Source of the DNA: Rehmannia glutinosa
Lineage: Eukaryota > Streptophyta > Magnoliopsida > Lamiales > Orobanchaceae
Direction: 5' to 3'
DNA: 64,000 nucleotides
Assembly: GCA_016081115.2 (NCBI GenBank)
Contig: JABTTQ020002838.1
Span: forward strand, 1-64,000
Shown one piece after another: positions 1-11,220 of this stretch (its first letter is position 1; each line of letters starts with the position of its first letter). The translations under genes and the position numbers were made by a program. A model generated the notes under the pieces. The model worked only from the letters and a program-made list of their open reading frames with translations, had not been told where the DNA came from and ran no database searches.

Positions 1-142
1 TGGATGGCTTTTCCCTATTTCAACTTTGGTTTTTCATATGATTGAGTTGAGAGATAGTGTAGTTGGGAAATTTTCTTTGATGAAAAGATTGCTGGATCTT
101 TGATGCAAAATTATAATCATCGTCTTCGTTCTGTTTCTGCAG

Positions 143-3100
143 ACAGCATTGATGCAAGCGTGTCGATATGGGCACTGGGAAGTTGTTCAAACTCTTCTTC
201 TCTTTAGATGCAATGTGAGTTTTCACTTAAATTTCCCCCCCTTTTTTCCCCTTCCCTTTTTGTTATAATTCATTGGGATAATTACAAAAAACTCCCCGAG
301 GTTTGGGCTAATTACAAAAAAAAAACAGAGATTTTCGGAAATTACAAAAAAAAAAAACCTTTAGATTTGATCCATCTTACATTTTCACCCTTCATATGCA
401 AAAAAACATTTCAAAAGCTCCCCTTACTTTTATCAAAATATTACATTTATCCCCTTAAATTTAAGACACAATCGAAACTTCAAGGGGTTTCTTTGTAGTT
501 TTCAAAGCCTCTTGTTTTTTTTTTGTAATTAGCCCAAACCTTAGGGGACTTTTTGTAATTATCCCTAATTCATTTGATCTTCTTATTGAGAGGCAACTTT
601 ATGTGTACAGAGTTCTATAAATTTCAACTCTTTAGTTGTAATTATATTTGGGTGCTTATATAGTTATAAGAGGACATGTGCTATAATCTTTTGGGGAGTG
701 TTTGCAAAAACTTATGCCTTTAGAGGACAAGTGATGTATTAATTGAGAATTGTTTGCAAATAGAAGCTAAAAGTTGCATAAGTTAAAAGAGAGTGTTTTG
801 GTGAATGAGTTGTAAAAATGTGTTATTTGTGTGTAAATTTCAAACCAGAAACAAATTCAGAAATCTAAAACACACCTAACACACCTCGCACTGCTTTTAG
901 ATTCAAATTAATTTATGCAAAATCAAAATCAGAAGTTGACAATTGAAAATACGAAAAACTGTTTTCTCTCTTTCTTTTTTCTTTTTTATTTTTAGCTAAA
1001 AGCCGACAATCATTTTTTTTAAGTGTTTGCAAACACTCCCTTGATGACCCTATCTTTAAATTCTGATTAATTTATGCAAAATCAGAAGCAAGTGAAAATA
1101 CTAAAAGCTACTTTTTCTCGCCTTTTTTTTTTTTCTTTTCACAATCACTTTTTCTAAACTCCCTTGATGACTTGGTCTGATTGGTTTACAGGTTACTCGA
1201 GCAGATTATCTTAATGGGAGGACTGCTCTCCATTTTGCCGCGGTCAATGGACACGTGCGATGTTTGAGATTAGTGGTTGCTGATTTTGTTCCAAGTGCTC
1301 CATTTGAATCTTTGAAGGATCAAACAATTTGTGACAGAAGTGATGGTTCAAATAATAAAACCAAGTATGAGCAAAGGTTTGTTGGTTTTTCAGTATTCAT
1401 TTTAACCTATTCTTGCTCATCGAAATCTCGTCAAATTGGAGAACATAGCAAGTGTGAGGTTATGCTGATACACAAGCTTTAGCATGTTCAAGAGATTGGA
1501 TAATTACAAAAACTACCCCTGAGGTTTGGGTTAATTACAAAAAAGACCCAGAGGTTTGATTTTGTATTACACTTAACCCCTTCGTAAGCAAAAATATTTC
1601 AAACACTCCCCTCACATTTGTAAAAATATTACGATTACCCCCTTATATTTAACACAAAATCAAACCTCACGGGTTTTTTTGTAATTAACGCAAACCTCGG
1701 GGGTATTTTTGTAATTATCCTCGAGAGAATTGTTTGATCCGGTTTGAGTAGGACGAGAATCTATCAGAATTTCAGGATGTTGAGGATTATTTGCCCATCC
1801 TCTACTTTGATCATTTTGTTAAATAAGATGAATTAAAACGGGTTAAAAGCATAAAACTTGTTATTGTTTCTTATTGTACATCTTCCTTCTTACATTCCAG
1901 TGCTCTCTCCAAGTTCGTAAACAAATCTGCCGATGGTGGTGTTACTGCTCTTCATATGGCTGCGATGAATGGATACTTTGATTGCGTTCAGCTCCTACTT
2001 GACCTTCATGCAAATGTGAAAGCCGCGACATTCAATTATGGAACATCAATGGATTTGATAGGTACATTTCTTGATGATTGATAATATATGAACTATGAAG
2101 CCAATTTAGTTTAGGGATAATTACAAAAACCTCCCTCAGTTTCAGGCTAATTACAAAAAAGTCCATAAGTTTTTCAAAATTACAAAAAAAAAAAACCTTG
2201 AGGTTGACTCTGTCTTACATTTTCCCCTTCATAAATAATATACTTTTAAAAAAAAAACCATGATAGTTATAAAAATATTACAATTATCCCCATAAATCTA
2301 AGAAAAAAGTAAACTTGAGGGGACTTTTTGTAATATTGAAGCATCTTCGGATTTTTTTGTAATTAGCACAAACCTCGGGGGTTTATTGTAATTATCCCTT
2401 TAGTTTATCTGCTCAAGCCATTTTATGTTCATACTTTTATAGGAGCCGGAAGCACTCCTTTGCATTACGCTGCATGTGGAGGAAATTTGAAATGCTGCCA
2501 GGTGATCATGATAATCCATCCTCCTTAATTTTTCAATTTTCACAAAAGGATTAAATGTAGGGTTAATTACAAAATTACCATTGAGATTCAATCAAATTAC
2601 CAAAAAACCCCAGCTAATATTCAAAAGTACAAGTACCCCCTTGATCTTTGTTTCTATTTTACAAATTGCACAATCAACAAGGGGGTATTTGCTAAACAAA
2701 TACAAATCTCAAGGGGTGTATTTGTAATTTGAAAGATAACTGGATATTTTTGTAATTATGTTGACCTCAGGGGCAATTTTGCAATTTAAGTATATAGCCG
2801 TGACACTTTTCTGTCTGCAGATCCTTCTTGCAAGAGGCGCCAGTCGTTTGTCACTAAATTGCAACGGGTAATTTCGCTGTAGATATATTTTTCTGAACTT
2901 TGATTATATGCCTGTTTGCGTGCGACAACTGATCGACGTATACGCTTTTTCAGATGGCTTCCGATTGATGTTGCAAGAATGTGGGGGCGTCATTGGCTTG
3001 AGCCACTGCTGTCGCCTAATTCTGTTTTGCCACTCCCAATTTTTCCACCCTCTAATTATTTATCGTTGCCACTTTTGAGTGTGCTAAATATAGCTAGGTA

Positions 3101-5355
3101 ATTTGTTTATATGTGCTCAGAATAAAATCCATCCTTTTTTATATATCAGGTGAATAACAAAACTACCCATGAGTGTTCGCCTAATTACAAAAAAATCTAA
3201 TTATCTTTCAGAATTGCAAATACCACCTTAGGGTATTACAAACACCTCCTTGGAGGTGCAATTTGTGAAATAGAAACAAATATCAACGGGGGTAATTGTA
3301 ATTTTGAAAGAAGGCAGGGTCTTTTTTGTAATTAGACTGAACCTCAAGGGTATGTATTTTATCTCACTCATTTCGACACTGAAAAATCCGGCTTTTTGCT
3401 GCAGAGACTGTGGGTTGAAGTTATCATCTACTGCTTCAGATGATGCCGAAGTTTGTGCGGTTTGCTTGGAGAGAGCTTGTAATGTGGCTGCTGAAGGTAA
3501 TTCCCGTCTCTTTTCGTGTGATAATACTTTCTCTATTTGGATTATATGTGTCCATTGTTCTTTAACTTGTTTTGTTGGTATTCAAATTTTTACATTCTTG
3601 TTCATTCCTGCAAGGGAAAATTACAAAAAAAACCTTGAGGTGCGGGCTAATTACAAAAAACTCCAGATGTTTTTGAAAATTACAAAAAATAACCTTAAGG
3701 TTTTAATCCGTCTTACATTTTCCCCATTCATAAGCAAAAAAACCTTTCAAACCCCTCTGATATTTATAGAAATATTACAGTTATACCCTTAAATTCAAAA
3801 CATAATCAAACTTGAGGGGGCTTTTTGTAATTTTGAAATATCTCTGGGTTTTTTTTGTAATTAGCCCCAACCTCAGGTATTTTTTTGTAATTATCCCTTC
3901 CTGCAATTGACATTAACTAGTGGCAAAAACTGATTGACATATGTGGCAATTTACTAATTTTGATATGGACAATGTTACTTGTATTGGTGGATGCATCTTG
4001 TTTTCGACAGTATCAAGGTCTGTAGGCATGACTTCAATTGCTAATAATATGATTAAAGGGTAAATTACAAAATCTATCCCGAGGTTTAGCCTAATTACAG
4101 AAAGAAAAAAAAAACACTCGTCTTCCAAAATTATAAATACTCCCTTAAGGTATTACAAACACTTCATTCAGGTTTGTATTTACTTAACAAATACTTTCGT
4201 CTTGAGGGTGTCATTTGGAAAATAGGAACAAATTTCAAGGGGGTATTTGTAATTGTGAAAGATAATTGTTTTTTTTTAATTAGACGAAACCTCGATGGTA
4301 TATTTTTGCAATTAACCCTATAACTAAATATGTCTGTAAGATTTGATAAACCCTATAACTAAACCCTATAACTAAATATGTCTGTAAGATTTGATAAATT
4401 TGAAAATATGTATTTTTTCCCATGCCCTTGGACTCGAAAGCTTCAGTTGATATGTTATATATAAAAGTTAGTGGATGTTTGGCTAAGCTTATTTAAAGGA
4501 TCTTACAACATGTTATAAGTTGTTTTAAGAATTTATAAAATGTTAGATCTTACTTTGAAAATAAGTTGTTGAAGTGTTTGGATAAAATAAGATAATGACA
4601 TTTATGTAATTAAAACGGTCAAAATCAAAGGACGATGTTAAAATAAAATCTTATTTTGAAAATAAGTTGGGACCTCGTTCCTTTTCTAAAAACAAGTTAG
4701 AAGCTCCTAACATCTTATTTTGTGAGCTTATAAGATTTTCCTAAAAATAAATTACCAAATACTTTTAGAGAGCTTATAAGCTCTCAAACATCTTATAAGA
4801 TATTTCGAAGAGCTTATAAACTCGGTCTCTGTTCTAACGTACTTCAAATTTTTATGATGATGTAAACTTTCAGGATGTGCGCACGAACTCTGTGTAAGAT
4901 GTGCTCTCTACCTTTGCTCAGCCATTAATATTCCTTCAGACTCGTCAATGCCACCTGGTTCGATTCCATGTCCTCTTTGTCGACGCGGCATTTTGTATTT
5001 TGTAAAAACACCTGGTTCTTCAGAACACGACATGGAATCACCATTATCGCTCGGCTTATGTACACCAGATACTGGAAACAATGGCCGAGATTCTGTTTCT
5101 TCGGAAATCTTCTGTCCGGTCACTTGTAGTCCGTTTTCTTCTGTTTCTATCCCTATACGCTCGTGCAATGAAGGAACTTGTCAAAATTTTGACTCTGGGG
5201 AAAGTCATCCCCAAGAAGAGACGCCTCGTTGTTCACAACCCGTATCGAGTGAACAGGAAAGAACGGAGGGGATGAGATTGGAGAAAACGACGTGTTCAGT
5301 TATGTTTTGGTTTAGAAGAAGACGCAATAGGGATAATCAGTGCAATGCTGAATAA
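143..5355 (+). CDS. XBAT: XBAT-type E3 ubiquitin ligase (ankyrin repeats + RING), 5' partial
   Basis: Spliced gene whose upstream exons lie left of the window. Exons inferred from GT/AG borders and continuous frame: 143-214, 1192-1376, 1901-2061, 2443-2501, 2821-2867, 2954-3097, 3405-3496, 4874-5355 (stop TAA). The exons read through ankyrin units (ALMQACRYGHWEVVQTLL; GRTALHFAAVNGH; GVTALHMAAMNGYFDCVQLL; GSTPLHYAACGGNLKCCQ), then a RING finger split by the last intron: CAVCLERAC, CAHELCVRCALYLC and CPLCRR. In Arabidopsis this family (XBAT31/32/33 type) ubiquitinates target proteins, XBAT32 acting on ethylene-synthesis ACC synthases; which paralogue this is cannot be decided here. The tail after the RING is Ser/Glu/Cys-rich and poorly conserved. 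Six of the seven visible introns contain at least one copy of one MITE family. I am sure of the family, less sure of the tail. Confidence 0.9.
275..565. mobile_element. Mutator-like MITE copy 1 (intron of XBAT gene)
   Basis: Begins GGGATAATTACAAAAA and ends with its inverse, TTTTTGTAATTATCCC; a second inner inverted block (GGTTTGGGCTAATTACAAAA) makes the whole 291 bp a long imperfect hairpin. It is flanked by a perfect 9-bp duplication TAATTCATT (266-274 and 566-574). A 9-bp duplication with long terminal inverted repeats is typical of Mutator-like elements. No coding capacity. Confidence 0.85.
694..1040. mobile_element. Second MITE family, TIR GGGAGTGTTTGCAAA
   Basis: Ends are a perfect 15-bp inverted repeat (GGGAGTGTTTGCAAA at the left, its complement ending at 1040). 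The interior is AT-rich and non-coding. A 3-bp duplication TTG is possible, which would fit a PIF/Harbinger (Tourist) element, but three bases are weak evidence. A related copy is at 50704-50898. The right half appears partly duplicated just downstream: the stretch ending CTCCCTTGATGAC occurs at 1036-1048 and again at about 1160-1172. Confidence 0.6.
1498..1720. mobile_element. Mutator-like MITE copy 2 (intron of XBAT gene)
   Basis: Same terminal blocks as copy 1 (GGATAATTACAAAAAC at the left, GTAATTATCC at the right) and the same inner blocks. Flanks AAGAGATT and GAGAGAATT are only approximately duplicated, suggesting an older insertion. Confidence 0.75.
2114..2398. mobile_element. Mutator-like MITE copy 3 (intron of XBAT gene)
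   Basis: A 285-bp palindromic copy with a perfect 9-bp duplication TTTAGTTTA at 2105-2113 and 2399-2407. It lies between exons 1901-2061 and 2443-2501 and makes up most of that intron. Confidence 0.85.
2560..2787. mobile_element. Mutator-like MITE copy 4, second subfamily
   Basis: Left end GGGTTAATTACAAAAT; the interior differs from copies 1-3 (contains TTTCTATTTTACAAATTGCA and a centre around CAACAAGGGGGTATTTG), so it defines a second subfamily. The right end is worn; flanks TTAAATGTA and TTTAAGTATA are only similar. It lies in the short intron 2502-2820. Confidence 0.65.
3149..3353. mobile_element. Mutator-like MITE copy 5, second subfamily, degraded ends
   Basis: Contains the family blocks (CTAATTACAAAAAAATCTAA; TTTTTTGTAATTAGACTGAA) within the intron 3098-3404. 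Both terminal blocks are damaged and no target duplication is visible. Confidence 0.6.
3614..3897. mobile_element. Mutator-like MITE copy 6 (intron of XBAT gene)
   Basis: A 284-bp palindromic copy with a perfect 9-bp duplication TTCCTGCAA at 3605-3613 and 3898-3906; same subfamily as copies 1 and 3. Lies in the last intron (3497-4873). Confidence 0.85.
4058..4318. mobile_element. Mutator-like MITE copy 7, second subfamily
   Basis: Starts GGGTAAATTACAAAAT and ends GCAATTAACCC; 261 bp, interior like copy 4. Flanks ATGATTAAA and TATAACTAAA are only loosely similar. Second copy of this family in the same intron. Confidence 0.7.
4315..4397. repeat. Short tandem duplication at the edge of MITE copy 7
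   Basis: A 35-bp unit starting ACCCTATAACTAA occurs at 4315-4349 and 4363-4397, with a 13-bp partial unit between (4350-4362). It starts at the right tip of the MITE. Confidence 0.8.
4484..4825. mobile_element. Probable third MITE family (TGTTTGGCTAAGCTTATT...)
   Basis: AT-rich non-coding block in the last XBAT intron with many inverted copies of AGCTTATAA/TTATAAGCT and CATCTTAT/ATAAGATG. Related sequence is at about 24413-24690. The exact ends are not resolved and no target duplication was identified. Confidence 0.45.
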
Positions 5356-5584
5356 ATTTGTGAGTGCTTTTAGTAGAGGTCGTATTCTTGATTATTTTTT
5401 TATGGGATATTGATTCAAGCTTGTTTGAATTTTTACGGCATTGAAAATAGAAGGTGATGAGCAATTTTGAGTTGAGATTTGTTGTTTTGTTTTCTTTTCT
5501 TTCACAACACAATGAATTGACCTTTTCAAGGTTCGGCATGGGATTGATTATAGCAGTTTGCTCGTGGCGGGTACATTTTTCTTT

Positions 5585-5860
5585 GGGTCAATTACAAAAA
5601 TACCTTTGTGGTTGGGTCTAATTACAAGAAGATCCCAATTGTTTTTTAAGATTACAAATACCCTCTCGACATTTGTTTCTATTTTACAATTGTAATCTTA
5701 AGAGATGTATTTGTTAAGTAAATATATACCTCAAGAGGGTGTTTATAATGATTTGAGGGGATAATTTTTGTAAGGGACAATTACAAGAACTACCCCTGAG
5801 GTTTGAGGTAATTACAAAAAAATCCAGAGAAATTTCAAAATTAGAAGAAAAAAACCCGAA
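5585..5860. mobile_element. Two abutting MITE remnants, copies 8 and 9
   Basis: 5585-5773 is a second-subfamily copy (GGGTCAATTACAAAAAT at the left). At 5774 a new left end starts (GGGACAATTACAAGAACT, then TGAGGTTTGAGGTAATTAC) and breaks off near 5860. The second probably inserted into or replaced the right end of the first. Located just downstream of the XBAT stop codon. Confidence 0.6.
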
Positions 5861-8520
5861 CGTAAACTTGGAAACCGTATTATAAAAAATAAAAAAAGTG
5901 AAAACATAAACAGCCATTGAGTTAACTGTTATTTTCATATGTAAGTCCATATTAAGAAATTAAATTAAATTCTTACACTAGGATTGATTACTAATTTACC
6001 TTTTTGATTGAATTCAACTTTACTTTCTATTCTGCAAGAATGTATGAATAATGTTTTTGGCTTATTGGCTGGCTTAGAATTTGTTAGTATTTCTTAGAAG
6101 CACTTTAGTTTAGTATTTCTAGTATTCCATAGCCCCAACATTCTTGTTTTGGAGATGCATAATGTTTTTGGCTTATTGGCTGGCTTAGAATTCAGAAAAT
6201 GACTTGAATATATTATCGTGGCAAACGTGAATTCAGCTTTTAAGGTGCTCCTCTAAATATAATACAACATGAAAAGGGAATGCAAAAGTATCTTATCACC
6301 AAACGTGGACGGTATGCTAATTATTTTAAGTCAAAAAGTTTACATATGTATCATCCTTCTAAGATGCTTCCCTGTGTGACGTTGCTATTTTAAGACATAT
6401 CATTCAAGTCAATTAAACAAATTTTTTTTTGAAACGAAAGTCTTCACCCCACTCCTTTTTCTAAGGAGAAGTCTTTTTATCTTTTTCTTCCCGATGGGAA
6501 AGTCTTCAAGTCTTCTTCTCCGAGAACTGGAATATCCTTCGACTGGAAATTTGCATGCACATGTACGCCAATGTTAGGGGTTTCTTTAAGGTTGCCTACG
6601 GAGGCCCCTTCGACGCTTAAATCAGCACAATGAACGAGCGAATAAACATTAATTGAATATTGAATAATGAATGCATAGCGTAGGAGAATAATAAATTAAT
6701 TTACTTACAGATAATAGAATAAACCTTTTTATATCTGAGAGATGGAGTCGTATGTGGGTCGTGTAGAATTGGCCGATGGGCCAAACCCATACTCCTTGGG
6801 CCTGTTGATTTATTAAGAGCTCATTGGGTAATTAATATTAAATAAACATATATACAATAAATTATATATTTAATTAATGAAATTCCGTTTTTTAAAAGTG
6901 ATTAAAAGTAATCGAGAATTAGAAGTTTATAGTGTTTACAAATTTAATATAAATATTTGAAGATCGAAGTTGGAGTGCTTGGGAGGAAAAAACATTTTCA
7001 AAATTAACTTTTGAATAGAAAGATAACACCCATATATGAATAGTATGAGTATTTTGGAAGAGAAATGACAGTTTTGGATTATAATAAAAATTTGAGGATA
7101 AAATATTAAAAACAAACTTCTTATTGATAAAAATACAAAAAATATTTTTTCTAAAAATGAGAAGCACCCGATCCAACTTTTAGATTTTGATTAAATAGAG
7201 CAAAACCACAAGTTGGCATTTACAAATACTAGAAAATATATTTTTGGTTGCGCTATTTTTAAGACTCATTTTTTTTTGATGAAGTCTGTTTCACTTTTAA
7301 GACATCATTCCCTATTTTTTCAAATATGACACAATTGTTAAATACATCCCCCTTTTTTTTCAATTTTATCCTTGCACTTATTTTCTCTCTCAAATACACC
7401 CAAAATGATAAACCCAAGGCGCGACTACGCGATGAAGAAATTCCACCAATCTTTTTGTTAAAGAACGAAAAAAAGATGTAATATCTTTTGGATTACACAT
7501 TTTTTAATTTATTTTAATTTTGAATTTAATACTTTACTTTAATTTCGCACTTATAGTTGGATTAATTTGGGTAATTGTTGGGTATAAGTGTTGGGTAATT
7601 GTATTTGTTTGAATTCTAGAGTTACATATTTTTTTTGGTTTTTGTCCGAGTTTGGGGAAGAAGATGATGGATGGCACGATGGTATACTCGATCGTGCCTT
7701 ATAAGTAACTACGATCGTCAAATAACGCTGCAAGATCGCACTTTTGTTATTCAACAAAGAAATTTTCAATTTTGTAAAAATGAAAAAATAGCACACTTTT
7801 AAGTTGCAAATTAAGGATATACTTATATTATTCGACAAAATTAATTTTTGTTGTCCATATTTGTAATAATATGAGTGTTTGAAAATCTAGGGTTTACAAA
7901 AGAAAAAGTTCAACTTTTTACAAGAATGTGGGTAAGTGTGAGGAAGATGAAGTGTAGACGTAACTTATTTATTTAAGTAAGGGTATTATAGTCTTTTAAA
8001 CTAATGACATTTTGAAATATTATGAAGAGGGTATACTTAATAATTTCAAAAATCGATAAGCCACCCATATTTTTTTAACTATAAGTTGAGAATTACCTTT
8101 TTTTTAAGTATTCGCAAACACTAAATGGATTATGTGGAAATTCTTCGATGTTTGAACATTGATTATAGTAATACTATGATTGTTTTTTTTTTTTTAAATC
8201 AGTAATACTATCATTGTTAAAATTTCAATAATTAAACTTTAGTACATTTTATTTTAAAATATAATAAATAACTCAAACTTTTTTGAATTGTTGTACATAT
8301 ATTCTATTTTATAATAAAGCTACCACGTTATACATTACATTAATAGGAAAATTAAGTCTAACGAAACTTCCTGAAAATGTCCCTACCCTGTTTTAGATAA
8401 TCAAAATTCTATCAGATCCAATCATCTACACTATTCCCCACTGCACCGGCCACGTCGATTCTCAAATTGGTCCCGCGTGTAACACGATGACTCTTCATTG
8501 TCACCTCTCTCATCATGATC
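5861..8520. other. AT-rich intergenic stretch with no recognised gene
   Basis: Open frames here are short and low-complexity and show no protein motif I recognise. A 33-bp direct repeat (AATGTTTTTGGCTTATTGGC and on) occurs near 6048 and again near 6157. A worn piece resembling the right end of the second MITE family (CAAGTTGGCATTTACAAATA) is near 7210. The last 150 bases are the 3' flank of the heat shock factor gene. Confidence 0.5.
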
Positions 8521-9513
8521 CTACGGCTCACATTTAATCTCTCCTACCGGAAGCTGCAGCTGTAGATCCATCCCATCCTCCGCCGGAGTACCTTCGTTTT
8601 CCCTCCCCCGTTTCGCACATATCGGCACACCGAATAATCTCGCGCTCATTTCCTCCGCCGCCGATCTGATGTTATTTTCTCCTCCGCCGTTCGCCGCCGC
8701 TGCTATTTCTTCGTAAAATCTGGTCATCGGTAGGAGATCCAAAGGTTGCGCTGCGGTTTGTGTAAAAAATGATTTGCAGCTGATGTGTTCCTGGTCACCG
8801 TTGCTTCTGTTATTGTTGTCACTACTCGCGGCGTAGTTCGACATTAAAACGAAAATGTTGTTGCATAAATTCCTCATGTGGCTCAACTCTTTGTTGAGCT
8901 GCACGTTTTCCTTTTTCAGCCGCTTGTTCTCCCCAATCAGCTCCGCCGTGCAACCGCTGAACTTGAAGATGGAAGCCGGAGAAATGGAGGATGAAATTAC
9001 CTGCTCTTCGCCGGAATCGGACGGAGACGCTGTCGGAGGCGGCGCAGCTGGAGTCAGCTGAACGGTCGGCGTCGCGATTTTGCGGCGCTGAATGTCGCAC
9101 AAGAGTTTTTTCTCGCCTCTTCGGAAGCATTAATTCGAGAACTCCCACCGATCCGGCACAACCTTCCTAAATCCCTGAAAATAGATTAAAAACGACTCAA
9201 TCAATCACCGAAAACAACAGATTCGTCTCATAAACCGAAGGACTCAACGTTTCAAGCTTACGTAAGTATTGAGTTGGCGAATAAAACTCGCGAAATTGCA
9301 GTGTTTGAAAAACTTGGGGAGCAAATCTCTCGCGAACTCCGCCGTATTCCACACGATGAAAGTAGATCCAACTACGTTCCAGGAAATGACGTCATCGATG
9401 TCTGGATCATCAACAAGCTGGTAAGTTTTGGTCAAAAACGGCGTCGGAAGTAACTTCGACGTATCGCCGGCCGTCGATTCCCCACCGTTCCGATCCACCA
9501 ATAACAGAGCCAT
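8521..9513 (-). CDS. HSFB: Class B heat shock transcription factor (HSFB2-like) with an in-frame stop
   Basis: Two exons on the - strand: 9513-9262 (ATG through FIRQLNTY) and 9174-8521, with GTAAGC...TTTTCAG intron borders at the intron position conserved in plant HSFs. Exon 1 carries the winged-helix DNA-binding domain (PTPFLTKTYQLVDDPDIDDV ... FASFIRQLNTY); exon 2 resumes GFRKVVPDRWEF, then CFRRGEKKLLCDIQRRKI, a Leu-rich coiled coil (ENKRLKKENVQLNKELSHMR) and, near the C-terminus, LFGVPICAKRGREN, the LFGV repressor motif of class B HSFs. Total about 301 residues, normal for B2. Class B HSFs bind heat shock elements and mostly repress. Oddity: codon 15 of exon 2 is TAA (9130-9132), between EFSN and CFRRG, truncating the DNA-binding domain. 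Either a pseudogene, a null allele or a base error; everything around it is intact. Confidence 0.85.
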
Positions 9514-9781
9514 ATGTACAGCTACTCTACCAAAACCAAAACCAAAAATTACACAAACTCTCACTGAAGATAAAACAAATAAGAAAAAATGGAAATTAAT
9601 CACACTTACGAGTTCTGATTCAGTTGAAGCGCGGAAGACGACGCAGAGCAATTCTAGAAGGTTCTGATGATAGATGATGCATTTTTAGAGAGAAGAAAAG
9701 GGAAATTTTAGGAGATTGATAAAAATGGGGTGAAAGAGAATGAGAAGTTTCGGCAGACAGCTCAATGTGAACTGTGTGTGA

Positions 9782-9791
9782 AGAAGATTCT
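9782..9791 (-). promoter_or_regulatory. Possible heat shock element upstream of the HSF gene
   Basis: AGAAGATTCT fits nGAAnnTTCn and continues into another TTC (GAAGATTCTTC). It is about 270 bp upstream of the HSF start codon, a place where HSF-responsive promoters carry such elements. The motif is short, so chance occurrence is possible. Confidence 0.4.
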
Positions 9792-9859
9792 TCAGAGGAA
9801 CAGAAATAGTGTGGACTTGTGGTGCACAGATAAAGGCGTGTGTCTTTGTTATTTGTTAA

Positions 9860-10857
9860 CTATATTATTATCTAAATTAAAATGAAATCTGCAATGTTAG
9901 TTTTATTTGATTTGATATATCTCGACAATCCATACCTTTTTTTTCTGCTGGGACCCAAATTTTTCGGATGAGATCTTCTATTCCAAAACCGTGTTTCATC
10001 TCCTATTCCAACCGTGTAGATGATTTCTGTTCCGACTTTATACTCATCGTTCAAACTTTTGGATTAATAATATGTGTAGATACATGTAAATAATCAACCA
10101 TCTATGTTTATCTCTAATACGAGAGAGTTATTCAACGAGCCAAGTGGAATAAGAAGTTGAATTAGAAAATGGAACGAGAAATATGTTCATGTTATTGGAG
10201 TTTTGCCTTTTGACCTATTTATCACTCTGTAAGGGAGAAAATGTTGAGGGTCGAATATTTGAATCCTATGTTATATTTTGATTTATTTTATATTTATAAG
10301 AATATGATTTTTAAATATATATTTAAGTTAAATAATAACATTTAAGAACTTGTTTACTTCATTTTGATTTGATTGATTGTATTATTATATCCAACATAGT
10401 CAAATGCTTACTTTGCCTCACTATGGCTCCTCATAAACTACCATAAATTATTTTTATTGGATAATTCATCCCACCTCTTGAATATGTAATGAGAGCCTCC
10501 CTTTTAAGATTTCTAGTATATATTTTGACCATGATACACATTATTTTAAGAGTGTTACTATTTAAATAAGAATAATTTATGAAAAAATTTATATTAAGGA
10601 TAAATTAATTAGTCAAGAGCACAATAATCCACTGATAAGAATATTATTTGAATAATCATATGAAGTACACATCAAATTTATTAGATAATTAGTATAAGAT
10701 GGTGAAGGTTTAATTCTTGAAAATTCTTAGCATAATCTTATTATTTTTAGGTGATTTAGTGAATTTCAACCAGGTTTTACAAGTCAAAGTTCCAGCAAAT
10801 CAAGGTACCAGATTGGAAAATTCTTACTGAGGATCATTTTGGTCTAGTCAGATTTAG
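9860..10857. other. Intergenic AT-rich sequence, nothing recognised
   Basis: No credible coding frame, RNA gene or terminal repeat found. Spacer between the heat shock factor promoter and the repeat at 10858. Confidence 0.5.
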
Positions 10858-11220
10858 GGAAATGAGGTGAGGTGAGGTGAGGCGGGGTGAGTATCTCAAT
10901 ACCTAGATGGCCAGACCCGTCTCGTCCCCTCCACGGAGCGACCATTTTTTTTTATATATTTTTATCTTATATTTTATATTATTAATAATTTTTAATATTA
11001 TATTTTGTATTATAAATACATATTATTTATAAAATTTGTCAATATATATTTTAAATATAATATTAAATACATAAAACTATATTATTTTATATAATATAAA
11101 TGTAATATATACAATAAACATATTTAAAAAAAGATGCATAGGACAGGAACCCACGGGGTAGAACTAATACCTAGACCCGCCCCACCAGGGGTTACGAGGC
11201 GGGACTACGAGGTGGGACAA
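10858..11220. repeat. Unclassified repeat with GC-rich ends, (GAGGT)n start
   Basis: Starts with a short GAGGT tandem run followed by GGCGGGGTGAGTATCTCAAT and CCTAGATGGCCAGACCCG; ends with CCTAGACCCGCCCCACC and a G-rich tail. The two GC-rich ends are roughly inverted around a very AT-rich core, as in hAT-like non-autonomous elements. No clean target duplication; the RTE fragment starts directly at its right edge. Confidence 0.35.

Noticed and set aside
3304..3792. 162-residue open frame over exon 3405-3496
   Set aside because: It reads into intron and MITE sequence on both sides; only the exon part (DCGLKLSSTASDDAEVCAVC...) belongs to the XBAT protein.
4315..4397. Telomere-like repeat (AAACCCTA words)
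   Set aside because: Only the CCCTA words fit; the unit is 35 bp and reads as a local tandem duplication, not (TTTAGGG)n.
4948..5168. Antisense frame opposite the last XBAT exon
   Set aside because: It is a mirror of the real coding strand, without motif or start context.
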